From assembly GCA_947650285.1 (NCBI GenBank), contig CANTFL010000730.1:62001-126000 (forward strand): a DNA stretch of 64,000 bases, given 5' to 3'. Positions 10,085-22,113 of this stretch are shown in pieces (within the stretch, counting starts at the first letter, position 1; each line of letters starts with the position of its first letter). Origin of the DNA: Hyaloperonospora brassicae (Eukaryota > Oomycota > Peronosporomycetes > Peronosporales > Peronosporaceae). The position numbers and the translations under genes are program-made. The notes beneath the pieces are model-generated. The model was not told the origin of the DNA. It made no database searches and was given only the letters and a program-made list of their open reading frames with translations.

Positions 10085-11459
10085 ATGTCCGGGTGCTTGG
10101 ATTTTGCTCGCTACGACATGTGCATAGACGAACTCTGCAACGGTTGGCGATAGACAATGTTGTAGGATACCAGATAGAAGAGACTCGATATTCAGCAACA
10201 TGACAAACGAAGCTGAGTCATGGATCTAGAATTTCTACAAGCACCATGTGTACGGACAATGGAGGTACACCTAGTGAAAGGCGAGTGGTATGTTCACCGA
10301 CAAAGACGGCGGCCAGTGGTACGAAGAGCGCGCTTGTGTTTCGAAGCGTTGTGATTGGTGCGTTTGTGTGCTTCTTTTCGTCGAATCACAGGACGGGATG
10401 TGTCGCTGCGCTCGTTCGCGCGCGTTTTCACGCGGCCGACCGACGCGAACGATCGGTCGGTCGCCTTCGCAGCAGACGGCGGCGCGGGCGCTCTGCGGGC
10501 GCTCCTCGTGGGGTCTCTCGCGCCCCATTGCCGTCTGCTCGAGAGCCGTTTACCGCATGCAGTGCGTCGTCCTCTCGTCCACTTGCGGCGGCTCATTGGC
10601 GGCCGACGCGTCGCGCGGCGCACGGCCTCGAGCGCTGTCCGGTCGGACGCGGCCTACCAGTGGATCCCTCACGACGGCCCGGCGGCGCTTTGGGCTATGG
10701 ACGCGGGAGCGTAGACGTTCGTGTGTGACGTGTGGGCCGCCGCCGTCGCTGGCAGTAGCGGCCTCCACTGGCTCTCAATGCGCGGGGCCTCTTGTGCTGT
10801 CGGCCACGCGCAACTCGGACCGCTGGAAGAGCAGCTGCTGTAGGTGCCGACGGGCGCGACGCGTGTGCGAGAAGTGCATTGCGACGGTGGCCAGTGGTAT
10901 TGCGATTGCACGGAAGGCGGCGAAGCGACGCTGTCACGAGACGCGAATACGGATGTGCGCATGTCGCAGGAGAAGATACTGTCAGGTGCGATGAACAGCA
11001 AGAGCTGATCGTCGGAGCAGTGGCAGCAAGTGGTACGTCGCACGTGCCTCAGCACAACGGCGTTTGTGGACCCGAAGCACGCGAAGAAGGCGGTGCGAGC
11101 ATGAAGGGCAGTGGCCGCCGTGTCCGCTTGATGGACTGTGGCGCGCACGGCCTGGACGGCAAGATGGGGAATACTGCGACTCGATTGCAGGGGTCCGCAA
11201 CTACCACGAGCCGTCATTTCGGTCGGCCGCCACGTCGACGTACTCGATTGCGAATCGAGCGGCGGAGCCTGTTGAGACTCCAGACGTGTGCAGGTACAAG
11301 AAGTTGGGCAGTGACCTGTTTTGCGCGTTGTACTTTGGTACGGCGGCTACGGGTGTTGTTCGGCTGCACCACTTGACGACGACCTGCAGCAGTACTTTTG
11401 TGACCAGGCGCGGCCGACGCTACCGTGCGACACGCACGTTGCCAGCTAGTGAGACGGAC
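10085..11459. other. GC-rich, decayed region upstream of the cellulose synthase remnant
   Basis: Many overlapping open frames result from high GC content. Pieces on the plus strand look like an eroded coding region, for example a Cys/Trp stretch CDGGQWYCDCTEGGEATLS near 10,880-10,930 and, in another frame, RRTCLSTTAFVDPKHAKKAV near 11,040-11,090. These may be the N-terminal part of the adjacent cellulose synthase pseudogene. I could not assemble it. Confidence 0.35.
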
Positions 11460-13470
11460 GGGCGTTTCAGCTCGAAGGGTCCATTTTGACGCAGACTCGG
11501 GCTATGGATACTGTATCCGGAACGTGCCGTTTATGTCGTGGGCCATGTACACCATGATGGTTTTCAGCGAGTGTCTCACTTTGTTTTTGGGACTGCTGTC
11601 CGACTTCAGTATGTGGCGTCCGACTCGTGGTGGTGTGCGGTGCACGAACGACTTCAAGCCGCCCATTCTCAAGGAACAGCGGCCGACGGTCGGCATCTTT
11701 TTGTATCACTACGTGGAACCGGTCGCGGGTTTGATGCAGACAGTGAAGATCTGTCTTTCGCTGCAGTATGCACCCGAGCTCGTCCACGTGTTTGTGCTGA
11801 ATGACGGCAACACTGGGTCTGCGTGGGACGCGAACGACCACTTGAAGGTGACGATGAACAGCAATGTGATTGAGATATGTGGTGACTTGCGCGGCAATCT
11901 TGCGCGACTCGTGCACGAGCGTGTGGTGGACCTGATCAAGACGACCAAAGCTTGAGGACGAGGCGTCGCCAGCGCAGCTCTGTCTGTGGACTTCGCAAAG
12001 AGGGTGGCAAGGGTGTGCAGCGTCGTGATTGTGCTGTCGTCTCGCTTTCGGATGACTTCGACTTCTGTGAGCGGGGCTATCCGCGTGTGACTTGAATGAA
12101 TGAATGAAGCCTGAGACGCACCACTCGAAGGCAGGCAACATGAGCAATTGTTTGCTCAACGGAGGTGCTGACGGTACGTATGTGCTAAGTCTGGACAACG
12201 ACATGAAGCCGCATCCGAAGTTTTTGCTTGAGGTGCTGTCGTTGGTCTTCTCGCAAGGCGAGGCTTTTGACGGTGGAGAACGTCAGTACAGACACGAAAT
12301 CTCGTGGACTCACGTGCCTCTCGTGCAGGCTCCTCAGCACTTTGAGGGCATGCCTCAGTTGGCGATCATGGGTGACCGATGCGAGCACAAGAATGCCATC
12401 GTCTTTGACGCTGTGTGCAGCTGGTCGTTATGGTTTCGACCCGGCAGCTTTTGTTGGTACAAATGCTGTGTTCCGTCGCCGAGCCTTTGACTCGATCGGT
12501 GGCAGTCAGCACGGTGCGGTGCCTAGATTGACGATGCGTTCACGAGTAATGTGGTCCACACTTCTGGTTGGGACTCGGTGTACTTCAGCACGGATTTCGA
12601 GAGCGATGCCAAGGACAGTAGTCGATTGTGCGAAGGTGCTGTTCCTGAAACAAGGGCTACTGGTATTAACTGGAAGAAGCGTTGGACAAAGGGAGCTGTG
12701 CAGATTCTGCTGATGCAAAATGAGAGCGAAGTTGGCCCGGACTGGCGTCCGCCGCGCGTGCCTGTCCCGGACCCGAAGCCATCTCTTGCGTTCCCGCGCA
12801 ATATGTTTTTCTACGACTCGGTGTTGTGGACGAAGTGTTCGGTTCCTGCCCTGTGCTACGTGGCGATCGCCGTCTACTACTTGTGCATAGGAGACGCGCC
12901 GATCTACGCTCGTGGAACGAATATCCTGTACTCTTTCTTGCCCGTGCCGTTCTGCCGTTGGGTGCTGAACCTGCTGGCCAACCGCGCAGTCGACAACAAC
13001 CACAAGAAGCGTGCGCAGGTAGGCATGGTCTTTGTTTTCGTTCATCACGATGATGGCAGTTTTGAGGCCATTCAGGCGCGCGTGACGGGGAAGCACAAGT
13101 CAAGGGAAAACACGGGTGCAGGTTGGAAGACGTCGTGGACGAAAACGCGAACGTGCTTTTCTTCTTCACGCTGCTGGTCAGTCAGCTCGTGGCACTCGTT
13201 CGTGTCTAGAGCACGAGAACGCGACGAATTTGTGGAACTACGTGTCTGCCATGTTGTTTGGCTTTTTCGTCATGCGCCAGTTGTACCTCATGGTCAAGAT
13301 GAGTATTCCCGAGTACAGCGGCTGGGACCATACTGCTGCCACCTTACGGCGAACGCGTTTGGCTCTTTTGCTCGTGGTTGACAGTGTGGTCTTCGTGCAG
13401 CTATGGCAAGTCTACTACGCGGGCAATCTCCAGGTGGACCCAAGGCATCGTAGCAGGCACGAATGACCCG
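11460..13470 (+). pseudogene. Cellulose synthase (GT2) pseudogene
   Basis: Family-A glycosyltransferase motifs appear in order but in shifting frames. 11460-11955: two hydrophobic segments, then EQRPTVGIFLYHYVEP and VHVFVLNDG. 12104-12420: SKAGNMSNCLLN, LDNDMKPHPKFLL, VQAPQHFEGMPQLAIMGD. 12408-12500: FDPAAFVGTNAVFRRRAFD. 12551-13010: TSGWDSVYF, LCEGAVPET, KKRWTKGAVQI and C-terminal membrane helices. 13150-13440: more helices. Functional CesA has PTVDVF, LDDG and Q-x-x-R-W; here the first Asp is Gly, the second is Asn, and the Gln before KKRW is Trp. At least five frame breaks and stops separate the pieces. Oomycete CesAs make wall cellulose. This copy cannot encode an active enzyme. Confidence 0.85.
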
Positions 13471-14590
13471 GCGGCGGCGACAACCGGACGAACCGGATTG
13501 TGTCGCGAAGACGCGGATGGTGTTTGGCCGACGAGGAGCAGAAGGAGACACAGGATGCGATGCGTGCCGAGTGCAGGTGACGAGAAGCGGTGGTGTGGGT
13601 CTATCTGGCGAGCCGGAGACGCGCTCGCAAGTGCGCGCTGTCGTCGACGCTTTCCCTCTAGTACTTGAGGTGTCATTACAGTTTGCCGTCAATGCCGAGT
13701 TGTCGATCCTTGCGATGTGGGCACTGCTGTCCATCCTCTCGTGCACTTGTGTCTTGTCCGCGCGTGGTAATGGCGTCAAATGGTATGTGTACTGGAGCAT
13801 ACGCGACGTTGGCCACCTCTGCTCGCCCGTCTTTGGTCGGACGGACGTGCAGTGAATCGTTACGTGTTGTGGTCGCACTTGTACTGAGGATGTAGGAAGT
13901 GAAAGTAATATATACGGAGAGTAAATTACAGTCGGTTGTTAACCATACCTTTTGCACTTGATCAAGTCAAGTTACACCTGGTACACGTTTAGCATACCCA
14001 TCACCACCATGTGCTGCTGGTCTTAAACAATGTCGTCCGGATATCGCTGTCCCACTCATCATCTCCTCCTGATAGTCCGACATGACGACCCTCTTCTCTC
14101 GTACCATATGTTAACTGGTCACATCTCCGTCCTACCTGTCAGCTTATTAGCCAATCAGGTGAGATCGCGACGTACCTGTAACAGGTCTTGCAGTTGAACA
14201 CTGGAACTTCGATGACCTGTCAGAAAGCATATCTTCTAGCACGTGCCTTGCTATGACGTCTTGCAAGCAGTACGAATACCGCAGCACAGCGCTCATTTGT
14301 TTTTTGTTAAGCTTGCTTGTTTTGTGTTCGAGCATGGGCTACTACACTGTACGGCAATCGACGAGCACGGAAGGAGCTACGTTTGCTCAAGAGTAGGCGA
14401 ACGTTAACAAGCCAACCGCAATCGTAATCATACACTTGTTTTGTTACTCACTTCAATAAAAACTACGTTTTCGCTTGTCTTTCATGGGGTTATCGACACC
14501 TATACGCTCTAGAACGTAGGCGCCAAGCGCATCAACAGCACGCGCAGGAAGCAATCGCAATGACGACGAAGAGTGATGAGTCTTCATCAG
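13471..14590. other. Region after the CesA remnant, no clear gene
   Basis: A 130-codon frame at 13463-13855 has a hydrophobic stretch (LEVSLQFAVNAELSILAMWA) but no recognisable family, and may be a tail of the decayed gene. 13,900-14,590 shows nothing I can support. Confidence 0.3.
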
Positions 14591-15600
14591 TCACTGCGAA
14601 TGCACACCACGCTCAACTTCGTCCAAAAACACGCCACGTTCCACATCTTCAACGGGGGCAATGAGCCCCGAAGAATTGCAGATCGCAAACGCGTTCTCGA
14701 ACAAAGTCTGCTGCCACGCCTTGACCGCACCACGTTCCGGGGCCTTCGGTGAGCGATGAGCTCCGGTAGACGCAACAGAGAGCAATGGGTCTCTGGAGCG
14801 CCAATCCCGGAAGCTTGTTGCCCTCTCCTGGCAACGTGTGTGGTTTAACACCCGTTGCCCAGCGCGGCGCGACTTCCTGCAATCTCCACGCGCGCCAGTT
14901 CTTTTGCTGACAGCATCCTTGAAGCACCAAGTCCGGCAGTCGCAGCAAGAGCCGCACGGAAAGCAGCAGTGGCTTCCACACGCGCGCGGGTGGACGCCGT
15001 GCTCGCAGTCGCACCAACACGCGCTCGAGCAGTAGCCGTTGGACGAACACGCGCGCGAGAACCAGCAGTAGGTTTAGCGCCCATCCTGATAGCAACGTCC
15101 TTGACACTTGCAAGCACACGAGCGCGTTCATCTTGGCCGGTTGTGGGTTTCTTGCGAGGTGTCGTGCTTGTCTTGGAGGGCGCTGCGACTGTCTTCTCAC
15201 GCTGCTTCTGCTGCATTCGTGCCTTGTTCTCGCCCGTCGCCTCCGCACTGCTGTCTTGAGAGTCCTTCTCCTGTAGCACCAGCTGCAACTCGGACTCGCG
15301 CTGGACTTTGAGCTGATCTTGAGCGGTCTCCTCAAGCTGCTGCTCCGGTCTTGCACTTGTGGCTTCGGCCATTTCGGCGCGCTGTCGGAGCGCCAGTACT
15401 TCGATCTCCATCTTGAGCCGCGACTCGATGGCTGCGTCGCGCTCTTTATTTGCTGCCCGTACCAGGTCTGCTTGCACCGCACTGAGGTGCGTCAGCGCAA
15501 CGGCTTGCTTCTGTAGCACGTCGTTCGCGTGCACGAGCTTACTGTACGCATGCAAAATTGCATCGTACGTGCTCTGCGTAAAAGTGGCCGTGGTGTCCAT
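14591..15600 (-). CDS. Coiled-coil protein, two exons
   Basis: Exon 1 is 15600-14852 and exon 2 is 14792-14591; the 59-nt intron has GTGTTA...CTCCAG and joins in frame, giving 316 aa. The first ~120 residues are heptad-rich (YSKLVHANDVLQKQAVALTH onward, then RLKMEIEVLALRQRAEM) and predict a long coiled coil. A Lys/Thr/Pro hinge follows, then an imperfect Ala/Arg/Val/Thr repeat (RARV-x-ATA units, about 15,060-14,950), and a compact end with TLFENAFAICNSSGLIAPVE. The product is probably structural or a binding adaptor. No family is recognised. Without splicing the frame stops at 14845. Confidence 0.62.
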
Positions 15601-16220
15601 TGCGAATTGGAGAGCAGAAGTGAAAATGACAAAGAAGCACGAGGGGCGGCGGCGGAGTGGTCATGGAAAGATTCATTCATTAACGTTAAGCGAAGTGGAT
15701 ATGCAAAATGGACTACTTCAACTGTAAGAGAAGTGGCCTGAGACGCGGCGGTGAGCCAAGTTGAAAATGGAGTAAAATGGCGCAAAAAACGGGCGCACGA
15801 GTGGCGGCAAGTGCGACAAGGCATTATTTGATGTAAATGAGGCGATCAAGTTGACGAGACCAAAAGATGTGATGGGTTGATCCGTGTAAGTAGGTTTTAT
15901 TCGTGTTAGAGGTAAGAGAGTGGCGATGTGTATTGATTAGAGGTGGTTCTGGACGGCTCGGCAGACAGATTCATGCTGCCAGCTATCGTTCCGCTGTATA
16001 TTTCACTGCGTCGAAAGGCAGTTGAGCATGTTTCGCTACTTTACAAAGCACATGCTTGACATGATGCTAGGGCTACGTGACTGCCTTCGCACTAACGCTC
16101 TCCTCGGCGTTATGCCTCAAGGAGGCGTCGTCGCAATGCTGCTACCGCTATCGTCTATAAGTTCGAGCTCACTGGAAAACTCTGTCCCATCTACGAGGTG
16201 GCTGACACCAGTCTGCGACT
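15601..16220. other. Intergenic, nothing supported
   Basis: Upstream of the coiled-coil gene. Only short open frames on either strand. Confidence 0.4.
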
Positions 16221-16224
16221 ACGA

Positions 16225-16548
16225 GTTTTTTGCCGCCAAAGTTGCCATGTAGACGCTTGAAGCAGTGCCGCTGGTGTTTGCGAAGACATACATGTCTCGA
16301 GGCTTTCTGTTTACTGGCATGGCAGCATCGCCTGCGTCATACCTCATCGGACTTACTGGAAAGTAATTGCCGGCAGCCCGTTGCTTATGAACCACCAGTG
16401 TGTGCTCGAGGAGGACCCGAGCAGGACGAACAGTGGCGGTGTCAGTCTTTGCGCGGTAATATCAGGCACTTCGAAATAGTTTTTCGAATCAGGTGGCTGT
16501 ATTGTTGGTGCAGGTGTTGTTTGAGTTCGCTGTAATGTTGTTATTGTG

Positions 16549-16580
<32 letters not shown>

Positions 16581-17930
16581 AGGTGGTAAGGTGGTGGTGC
16601 TAATGGTGTTGGTTATAATGTTGTTGTTGTTGTTGTTGCGGATGTTGGTGGTGGTAAGGTGTTGGTGCTAATGGTGTCGGTTTAACTGTTAGTGGTGGTG
16701 GTGATGGTGGTGTAAATGGTATTGTTGTTGGTGTTGCTGTTGCTGTCGTTGCAGCCGTCATCTAAAAGCGTCGCCGAGTGACCTGTGCACTCTTGTAGAG
16801 GCGTACCAATCATAGGGGGCTGAAAGCACGTCCACACTAAATCGCTTGACGTCTCTTCTACTTTTCTTTGCAACACGTGCACCTCGTTAAAGCTTTTGAA
16901 AAAGCTATTGCCTCCAAGGTAAACGATGTTGTCGCCGACAGCGATAACGCTACGGCTGTGCGAGCGCTAGGAGCTTTTCCTTCAGTTTGTACCGTCTCAT
17001 AGCTACAGTCGTCTACAAAAGCAACGACAACAACAACAACAAAAGCGATCGCAGCAGAAACGTCGGCTCACCTGTCGCTTTTTGCACGTTGGCCGTCACT
17101 TCTTGCTCATCAGTGTCCATAATGTGCACCGTGCTCCGCCGATTCGTCCTTTTGTGCCACCAAACATTATGGCTGCGACTCACAGCAGGCGATCTCATGG
17201 GCCGCTGGCAAATAGAGCGCCGACCAACATGCTTGCCGTGGAAGGCTGGTCGTGCCAGTCCAATGTCGATTATGTAGTGAACAATCGCGAACTTTACGAG
17301 TCGCCAACGTTGGCTAGCACTTGCGTCTCGATCAAAGTGATCATAATAGCAGGACAGTCAACGCACACTGTTGCGCGAGTCAGCAAACACTTGATCAAGA
17401 AGACGGCGTGATGACTGCAGTAGTCGAGTCTGGCTGCTAGTGGTCGATTCCAATGTACGTTCTCACGCTGTCATTTACATACCACAAGGTGCTGATAGAA
17501 GACCGTAGACGCAGAAGTTGTAGTCGGAGATCCCGCATCTGCAGTGAAGCATTCCCGTTGGCGTTTCTAGACTCGAGTCGAGCATTGTATTCCAAACAAA
17601 GTTACGTGACACTCTGTGTTGCATGTGTTGTAGGAAGCATAACGTGTGATACTTCCAGCTGACTTTGTACAATGTGCGAGCGACGTAGTACAGTCAAGTG
17701 AAGTAAGTGCCTGTGTTCAACGCGTTGTGCAACATCTACAATCTCTCCATGTGCTCATCAGCTTGGGCATCTCGGGGCAGGAACATCAGTACGATCGATG
17801 GCTCTTTTTTGCTAGTGTCGAGCAAGGATTGAATGGCAATGACCGAATGGCTCTGTGCAATGTGCGGCACATCCGTCTTACCGACAGTCGACAGTCCGAG
17901 ACGTTATGTCGAGTCTAGCACTCTGCATGG
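16225..17930 (-). pseudogene. Kelch-repeat protein, decayed
   Basis: Minus-strand pieces of kelch blades appear in three frames. 17,180-17,080: AIMFGGTKG in one frame, then STVHIMDTDEQEVTANV in another. 16,960-16,750: RSHSRSVIAVGDNIVYLGGN, NEVHVLQRKVEETSSDLVW, then PPMIGTPLQECTGHSATLLDDG. 16,350-16,225: RDMYVFANTSGTASSVYMAT with a stop. A further coding-like piece is at 17,930-17,770 (DVPHIAQSHSVIAIQSLLD). The GG of several blades is lost and frames shift without good splice sites, so I call it a pseudogene. A multi-intron gene with poor splice recognition is the alternative. Kelch propellers mediate protein binding; the partner is unknown. Confidence 0.6.
16528..16745. repeat. Imperfect TTG/GTG trinucleotide tract
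   Basis: About 220 bp of impure (TTG)n, (GTG)n and (GTT)n runs, including two similar segments with GGTAAGGTG and GCTAATGGTGT. It lies inside the decayed kelch gene, where the minus strand would read Asn/Thr/Ile tracts. Likely slippage expansion. Confidence 0.85.
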
Positions 17931-19356
17931 AGGCGATAACCACTCACCTGAGCACCTCTTTTGCGAGGGCGGTGTACATACATACGAGAGGCCGCGGAAC
18001 TATATAGTGATATCAGTAGTCTGAGCATGTCACTCCTCCTTTGCACGATCAAAGTAGGGTACGTGGAACGTCATTGTGCTCGAGATTCAGTTCGTGGAGA
18101 CGTGTAAGGGATCCACCAGCTTTCTCACACGTCCTTTACCCTCACCCTTTCTGACGGCTTCGCAGCATAAGGAAAGCTGAGGGATGTGCGATGTTCGGAC
18201 GTTGACCGACTCTGACTACGCAGAAATTGCGTGTCGAGATAGGGATCGATAGTATACTGTAAATGAGAACCAAAATCGTTGCGAATCAACGGTAGCAAGC
18301 AACAACATGGAGCGCTTTTGGATGGAGAGATAGTTCCATCACGAGCTTAGCGTCTATTAGCTCGCATTATAAGGCGGCGGTAAAATTATCCATGACATGC
18401 AATTTCTACATCTAGTTGACGCAAACGCAATACATGATCAGTATATGCATTAGCCCTTTCTCGTTCATCATATTCATATTGCATCAAGACACTCCTTCAC
18501 GTGGTCAGTGCCTTGAACAAAACCTTGAGCTCGAATGTACCTCATATCTGTACGTTCCGTTCTACAGTAATAGTTGCTTAGCTCAAAGTGTCTAGCAACC
18601 GTGCTGCTACCACGTCTTTGTCAAGCTGAAAGTCTGGTCGTTGCAATACTTGTGTCGCAAGCCACTGGGAATTGCTTAGCCGCTGCAATGTAAGTGCCAT
18701 CGGAAATGTGCTGTAACGCAGGAATCTGGTCAGTCGCGCTCCCGCGTGTTCCCGCAGCGAGTACAACAGCTCCTTTAAGCGGCCACATTCGCGAGGTATG
18801 ATACAGACGTGCGGCCATGCGACGGCTCTGTGCATAACTGTTCACTATTGTCATTGCATCTCTTCGGCATTGTCTTCGTCTTGTGCCTGCTACGATCTAA
18901 ACGAGCAAACAACTTGCTGACAATCGCGCTCACATACACGTTGGTGCAATGCTAACGCTGCCTCCTCAAGTGCTGTCGTCATCTACCAACGTGGCCGCCA
19001 CTACAAAACAATCCATTGTATCTGGTCGAATTGTTCTTCAATGCTTGCACCTAATCGCAGCTCACTGCTGATATAGCAGTAGCAAAAAAAAGTAACAGCA
19101 CACACGCACCCACACTCCGTGTGCTTGATCTCCCTATCAACAACAGCTACTTCCGACTCGAACCCCCCCCCCCCTCGACTAGCAGACATCGTCACCATCA
19201 GCATCCCGGTCGTCCTCGTTTCGGCACTTACATTCGCTCAACATTCTGTCCGTCGTACCCACTTCCCGCCGCCCACTCGTCGTCGTCGTCGCCCCCCCCC
19301 GCGATAGTGACCCACCAAACTCGCACCACCCATCTTCCCCCTCGCCACCCGCCGCC
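17931..19356. other. Intergenic, with one coding-like fragment
   Basis: On the minus strand 18835-18578 has a protein-like stretch (HAGARLTRFLRYSTFPMALT, then DFQLDKDVVAARLLDTLS and a stop), but no partner exon was found. The rest, including a poly-C run near 19,167-19,177 and a CCG/CGT-rich leader before the SEC63 start, is probably promoter and 5' UTR. Confidence 0.35.
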
Positions 19357-21090
19357 ATGGCCGCCTCCGAGCCGACGGCGCTGCTGTCCGAAGCCGACGG
19401 CGCCTTCTACGCGTTCGCCGGCGTCATGCTCGCGCTCTACATCGTCCCCGCGTCGCTCTTCACGCTCCACCGCGTCGTGCGCACGCCCACGTCGCGCCTG
19501 CGCTCGCGCTCGTTCGCACTGCACCTCGCGCTATTGGCCGTCGCCTACGGACTGCTCTGGCGCTGCCTTGTCGCGCTCCAGCACGTCGACACGTCGGGCG
19601 TCTTCGACCCGTACGACATATTGGGCGTCAGTGAGTCGTCGTCGTCGCGCGAGATCAAAAAGGCCTTTCGCACGCTCGGGCGGCAGCTGCACCCGGACAA
19701 GAACCTGCACGACCCGCGCGCGACGAGTGCGTTTGCGCGCGTGACAAAGGCCTACGAAGCGCTCACGGACCCCAAGAGCATGGCGAATTACCAGAAGTAC
19801 GGCCACCCGGACGGGCGCCAAGCGCTGCTGTTTGACGTGGCCTTCGCCTCGGCCTTTCGTGGCAGCGACAGCAGCAGCTCGGGATCGATCGTGGTCGTGC
19901 TGTACTTTGGGGCCGTGTTTGCTGGCCTCGCGTACCTCGTGTACTGGCTGCAGCAACGGGCTGGCCGTCGCGATCGCACGACTGTCTCGAAGGCCACGCG
20001 CGAGCGCTTTGTCGTAGCGCTGACTGCGAAAATGAGCGTCCACGACGTCGTCGAGCTGCTCTTGTCGTGTGACGAGATGGTGGGCGCTGCGGCTGGGATC
20101 GTGGACGAGGCGCGGAACGACGCGCAGCTGCGGACCAAGACGCACGAGAAACTGGCCAAGAAAATGGATGCGGCCAAGGCGCTACCGGGTGATGTGATCA
20201 GTCGCATACGCAAGCATCCGGACCCGGTTGCTCGCGAAAACATGCTGGCGCTGTACCAGTTTCTACGTCGAGGGAAATTGCGTGGGGTATCACGTCCAGC
20301 GTGGGTGGACCAGCGGTTCCAGAAGGTGTTGCTCGAGCTACCGTTCTTGCTGGACATTTTTGCCACAATTGCTGCTGAGCAGCTCGTGATACGCGCGTAC
20401 CCGGCAATTCCACTGCTGCGGGCACTGTCCCTGCTGTCGAGTATTGCTCAGGGAAGCTTTGTACCGGACGACGTGGCGTTGCGTGACCAGAACGAGCGAG
20501 TGGCGGCTATCGATGGACAGTTGCCACAGCTGCAGCTGGAAAACACGACGCTGGAGGTGTTGGACGAGTCGAGTGTTCGCCCTGGAGACTGGCTCACGCT
20601 GCAGACGACTCTGCAACGGCGTCACGTCAAAGCGAACGAGACGGCACCTCTAGCAGCCACGTTTTACGATCACGTGGATCCGAAGAGTCCATTTCGTAAG
20701 GAGCATGTATGGTTTCTCGTCATGGACAAGGAAAGTGGTCGGCTCTATTCGGCGTGGAAGGTACGCGTTTGTTTGCACTTGAAGTTTGTAGCCAAGTGTC
20801 TGCAGCCAATGCTTGGTACAAACTGTGTTGCTACGTACGAATGGTAGTGTCTGGACCTATCTCAGCAAGTCGAGCTAAAACGAGGTTTCTTGGGACCCGA
20901 GACTCCAGGTACTCATCGCGACCTCTTTTTGCGCTGTACGGAGCTAAGGCGTTGCTGTGAACTCGTCTGACGGGGAGGTTTGATGTATATTGGTGCAGGC
21001 AAGTACGAGCTGGAGGTGCGTGTGCTGTGCCCGGCGTATCTAGACGTGCAGTCCAAGACCACGCTGCCCCTTGTCGTTGGGACATCGTAG
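19357..21090 (+). CDS. SEC63: SEC63, ER protein-translocation J-protein, three exons
   Basis: Exons 19357-20760, 20866-20908 and 20999-21090; introns of 105 and 90 nt; 512 aa. Two membrane helices (about 17-38 and 53-74), a lumenal J domain (84-149) with HPD at 112-114, a third helix (177-197), then the cytosolic Sec63/Brl region with ELPFLLDIFATIA and a final beta domain (HVWFLVMDKESGRLYSAWK | QVELKRGFLGPETPG | KYELEVRVLCPAYLDVQSKT). The two short exons are needed to complete this last domain. SEC63 recruits BiP to the SEC61 channel. The start has a good GCCGCCATGG context. It is shorter than animal SEC63 (about 760) and lacks a long acidic tail. Confidence 0.92.
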
Positions 21091-21450
21091 GCACTAGATG
21101 GAAGAGCACTGGCTGGAGTTTGAGCATAATTGAGTTCTCAAGTTTCGATGAGATTGTCCATTCCGCTTCAGTATTTGTTGCATGCGCACATACGCTACTA
21201 AGTCGCTTTTGGTGCAGCGGACCACTTTTCCAGTACGGAACCACCTTGCGCTCTCTTCAATCGGCTTGTCAAAAAGAGGACCCACGACGCCACCGCTCCA
21301 TTTACTCGGTGACACCTCGTCACGTACCAGCAGGTTCACGCACCAGCATTTCTACATCCAGTTCGTGACAACAGCCCCCGCAGGTCGTATCTGTGCACAC
21401 CTTGTTCGACAACCCATAAATCCAGTCGTATATCTCGTCTCTAGACGCGC

Positions 21451-22085
21451 ATGGCGCCGAGCGGCGTTAGCAAGTCTCAAGCGCACAGAACGTACCCAAA
21501 GCCAGTAGTATCCGCTGTCATGGCGAAGTCTACTGCATTGACAGACGACGCTCAGAAAATAAACGAAGCCCACAACATTTGTGACGTTGTTGTGGTGTTC
21601 CCATCCTTGACCATTCGAGGAGCTCCAACGCGAGTTGAACTAATCCGTCAGTTCTGGTTCTTCGGTAAACAGTGGGTACTGGAGCTACCTGCTAGTCTCA
21701 TTGATCCACAAAAAACTTTTGAACGTGGCAGCCAGGAGAAAATTGGAAGAGAAGACGAGCTGCATTGGCCCACGAGTGCTGCCCATATTTTCGCCGATAG
21801 CGAATGACCAATGCGTGATGGATGGACACTACCAACTTGTGCTTGTTACAGCAGCTGGATCCCAACGAGATCAGTCACGTCATACATGCATCTCTGATGG
21901 TCGTGAAGTGGCTGAAAACGCGTAGACGGATCGAAATCGCTGCCATTCGCGCCCCACTTGTTCTTGTACACGCGCTCGACTTCTTGCGCTATGCCGTGGA
22001 CATGGAACAACTTGAGCACACCGACGAGAGTTCGCCAATCGACCCTTCTTATTCTTTTCCACATGCAGTCGTCTCGTCCTTGTAG
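21451..22085 (+). pseudogene. Unidentified gene, possibly broken
   Basis: Two successive plus-strand frames look like one protein. 21451-21807 (ATG start) has DVVVVFPSLTIRGAPTRVEL and FGKQWVLELPASLIDPQKTF. 21852-22085 has QQLDPNEISHVIHASLMVVK, then APLVLVHALDFLRYAVDMEQ. A good acceptor (TTACAG) precedes the second part, but no in-phase donor was found, so the join needs a frameshift or an exon I missed. No family is recognised. Confidence 0.35.
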
Positions 22086-22113
22086 CAAACGGTCTCAGCA
22101 AGCGCACAGTCGC

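Noticed and set aside
10246..11376. Several overlapping ORFs of 100-230 codons
   Set aside because: High-GC region open in many frames; none has a domain, and it lies upstream of a pseudogene.
19121..19744. 207-codon plus-strand ORF before SEC63
   Set aside because: Pro/Arg/Ser-rich and overlaps the SEC63 start in another frame; a GC artefact.
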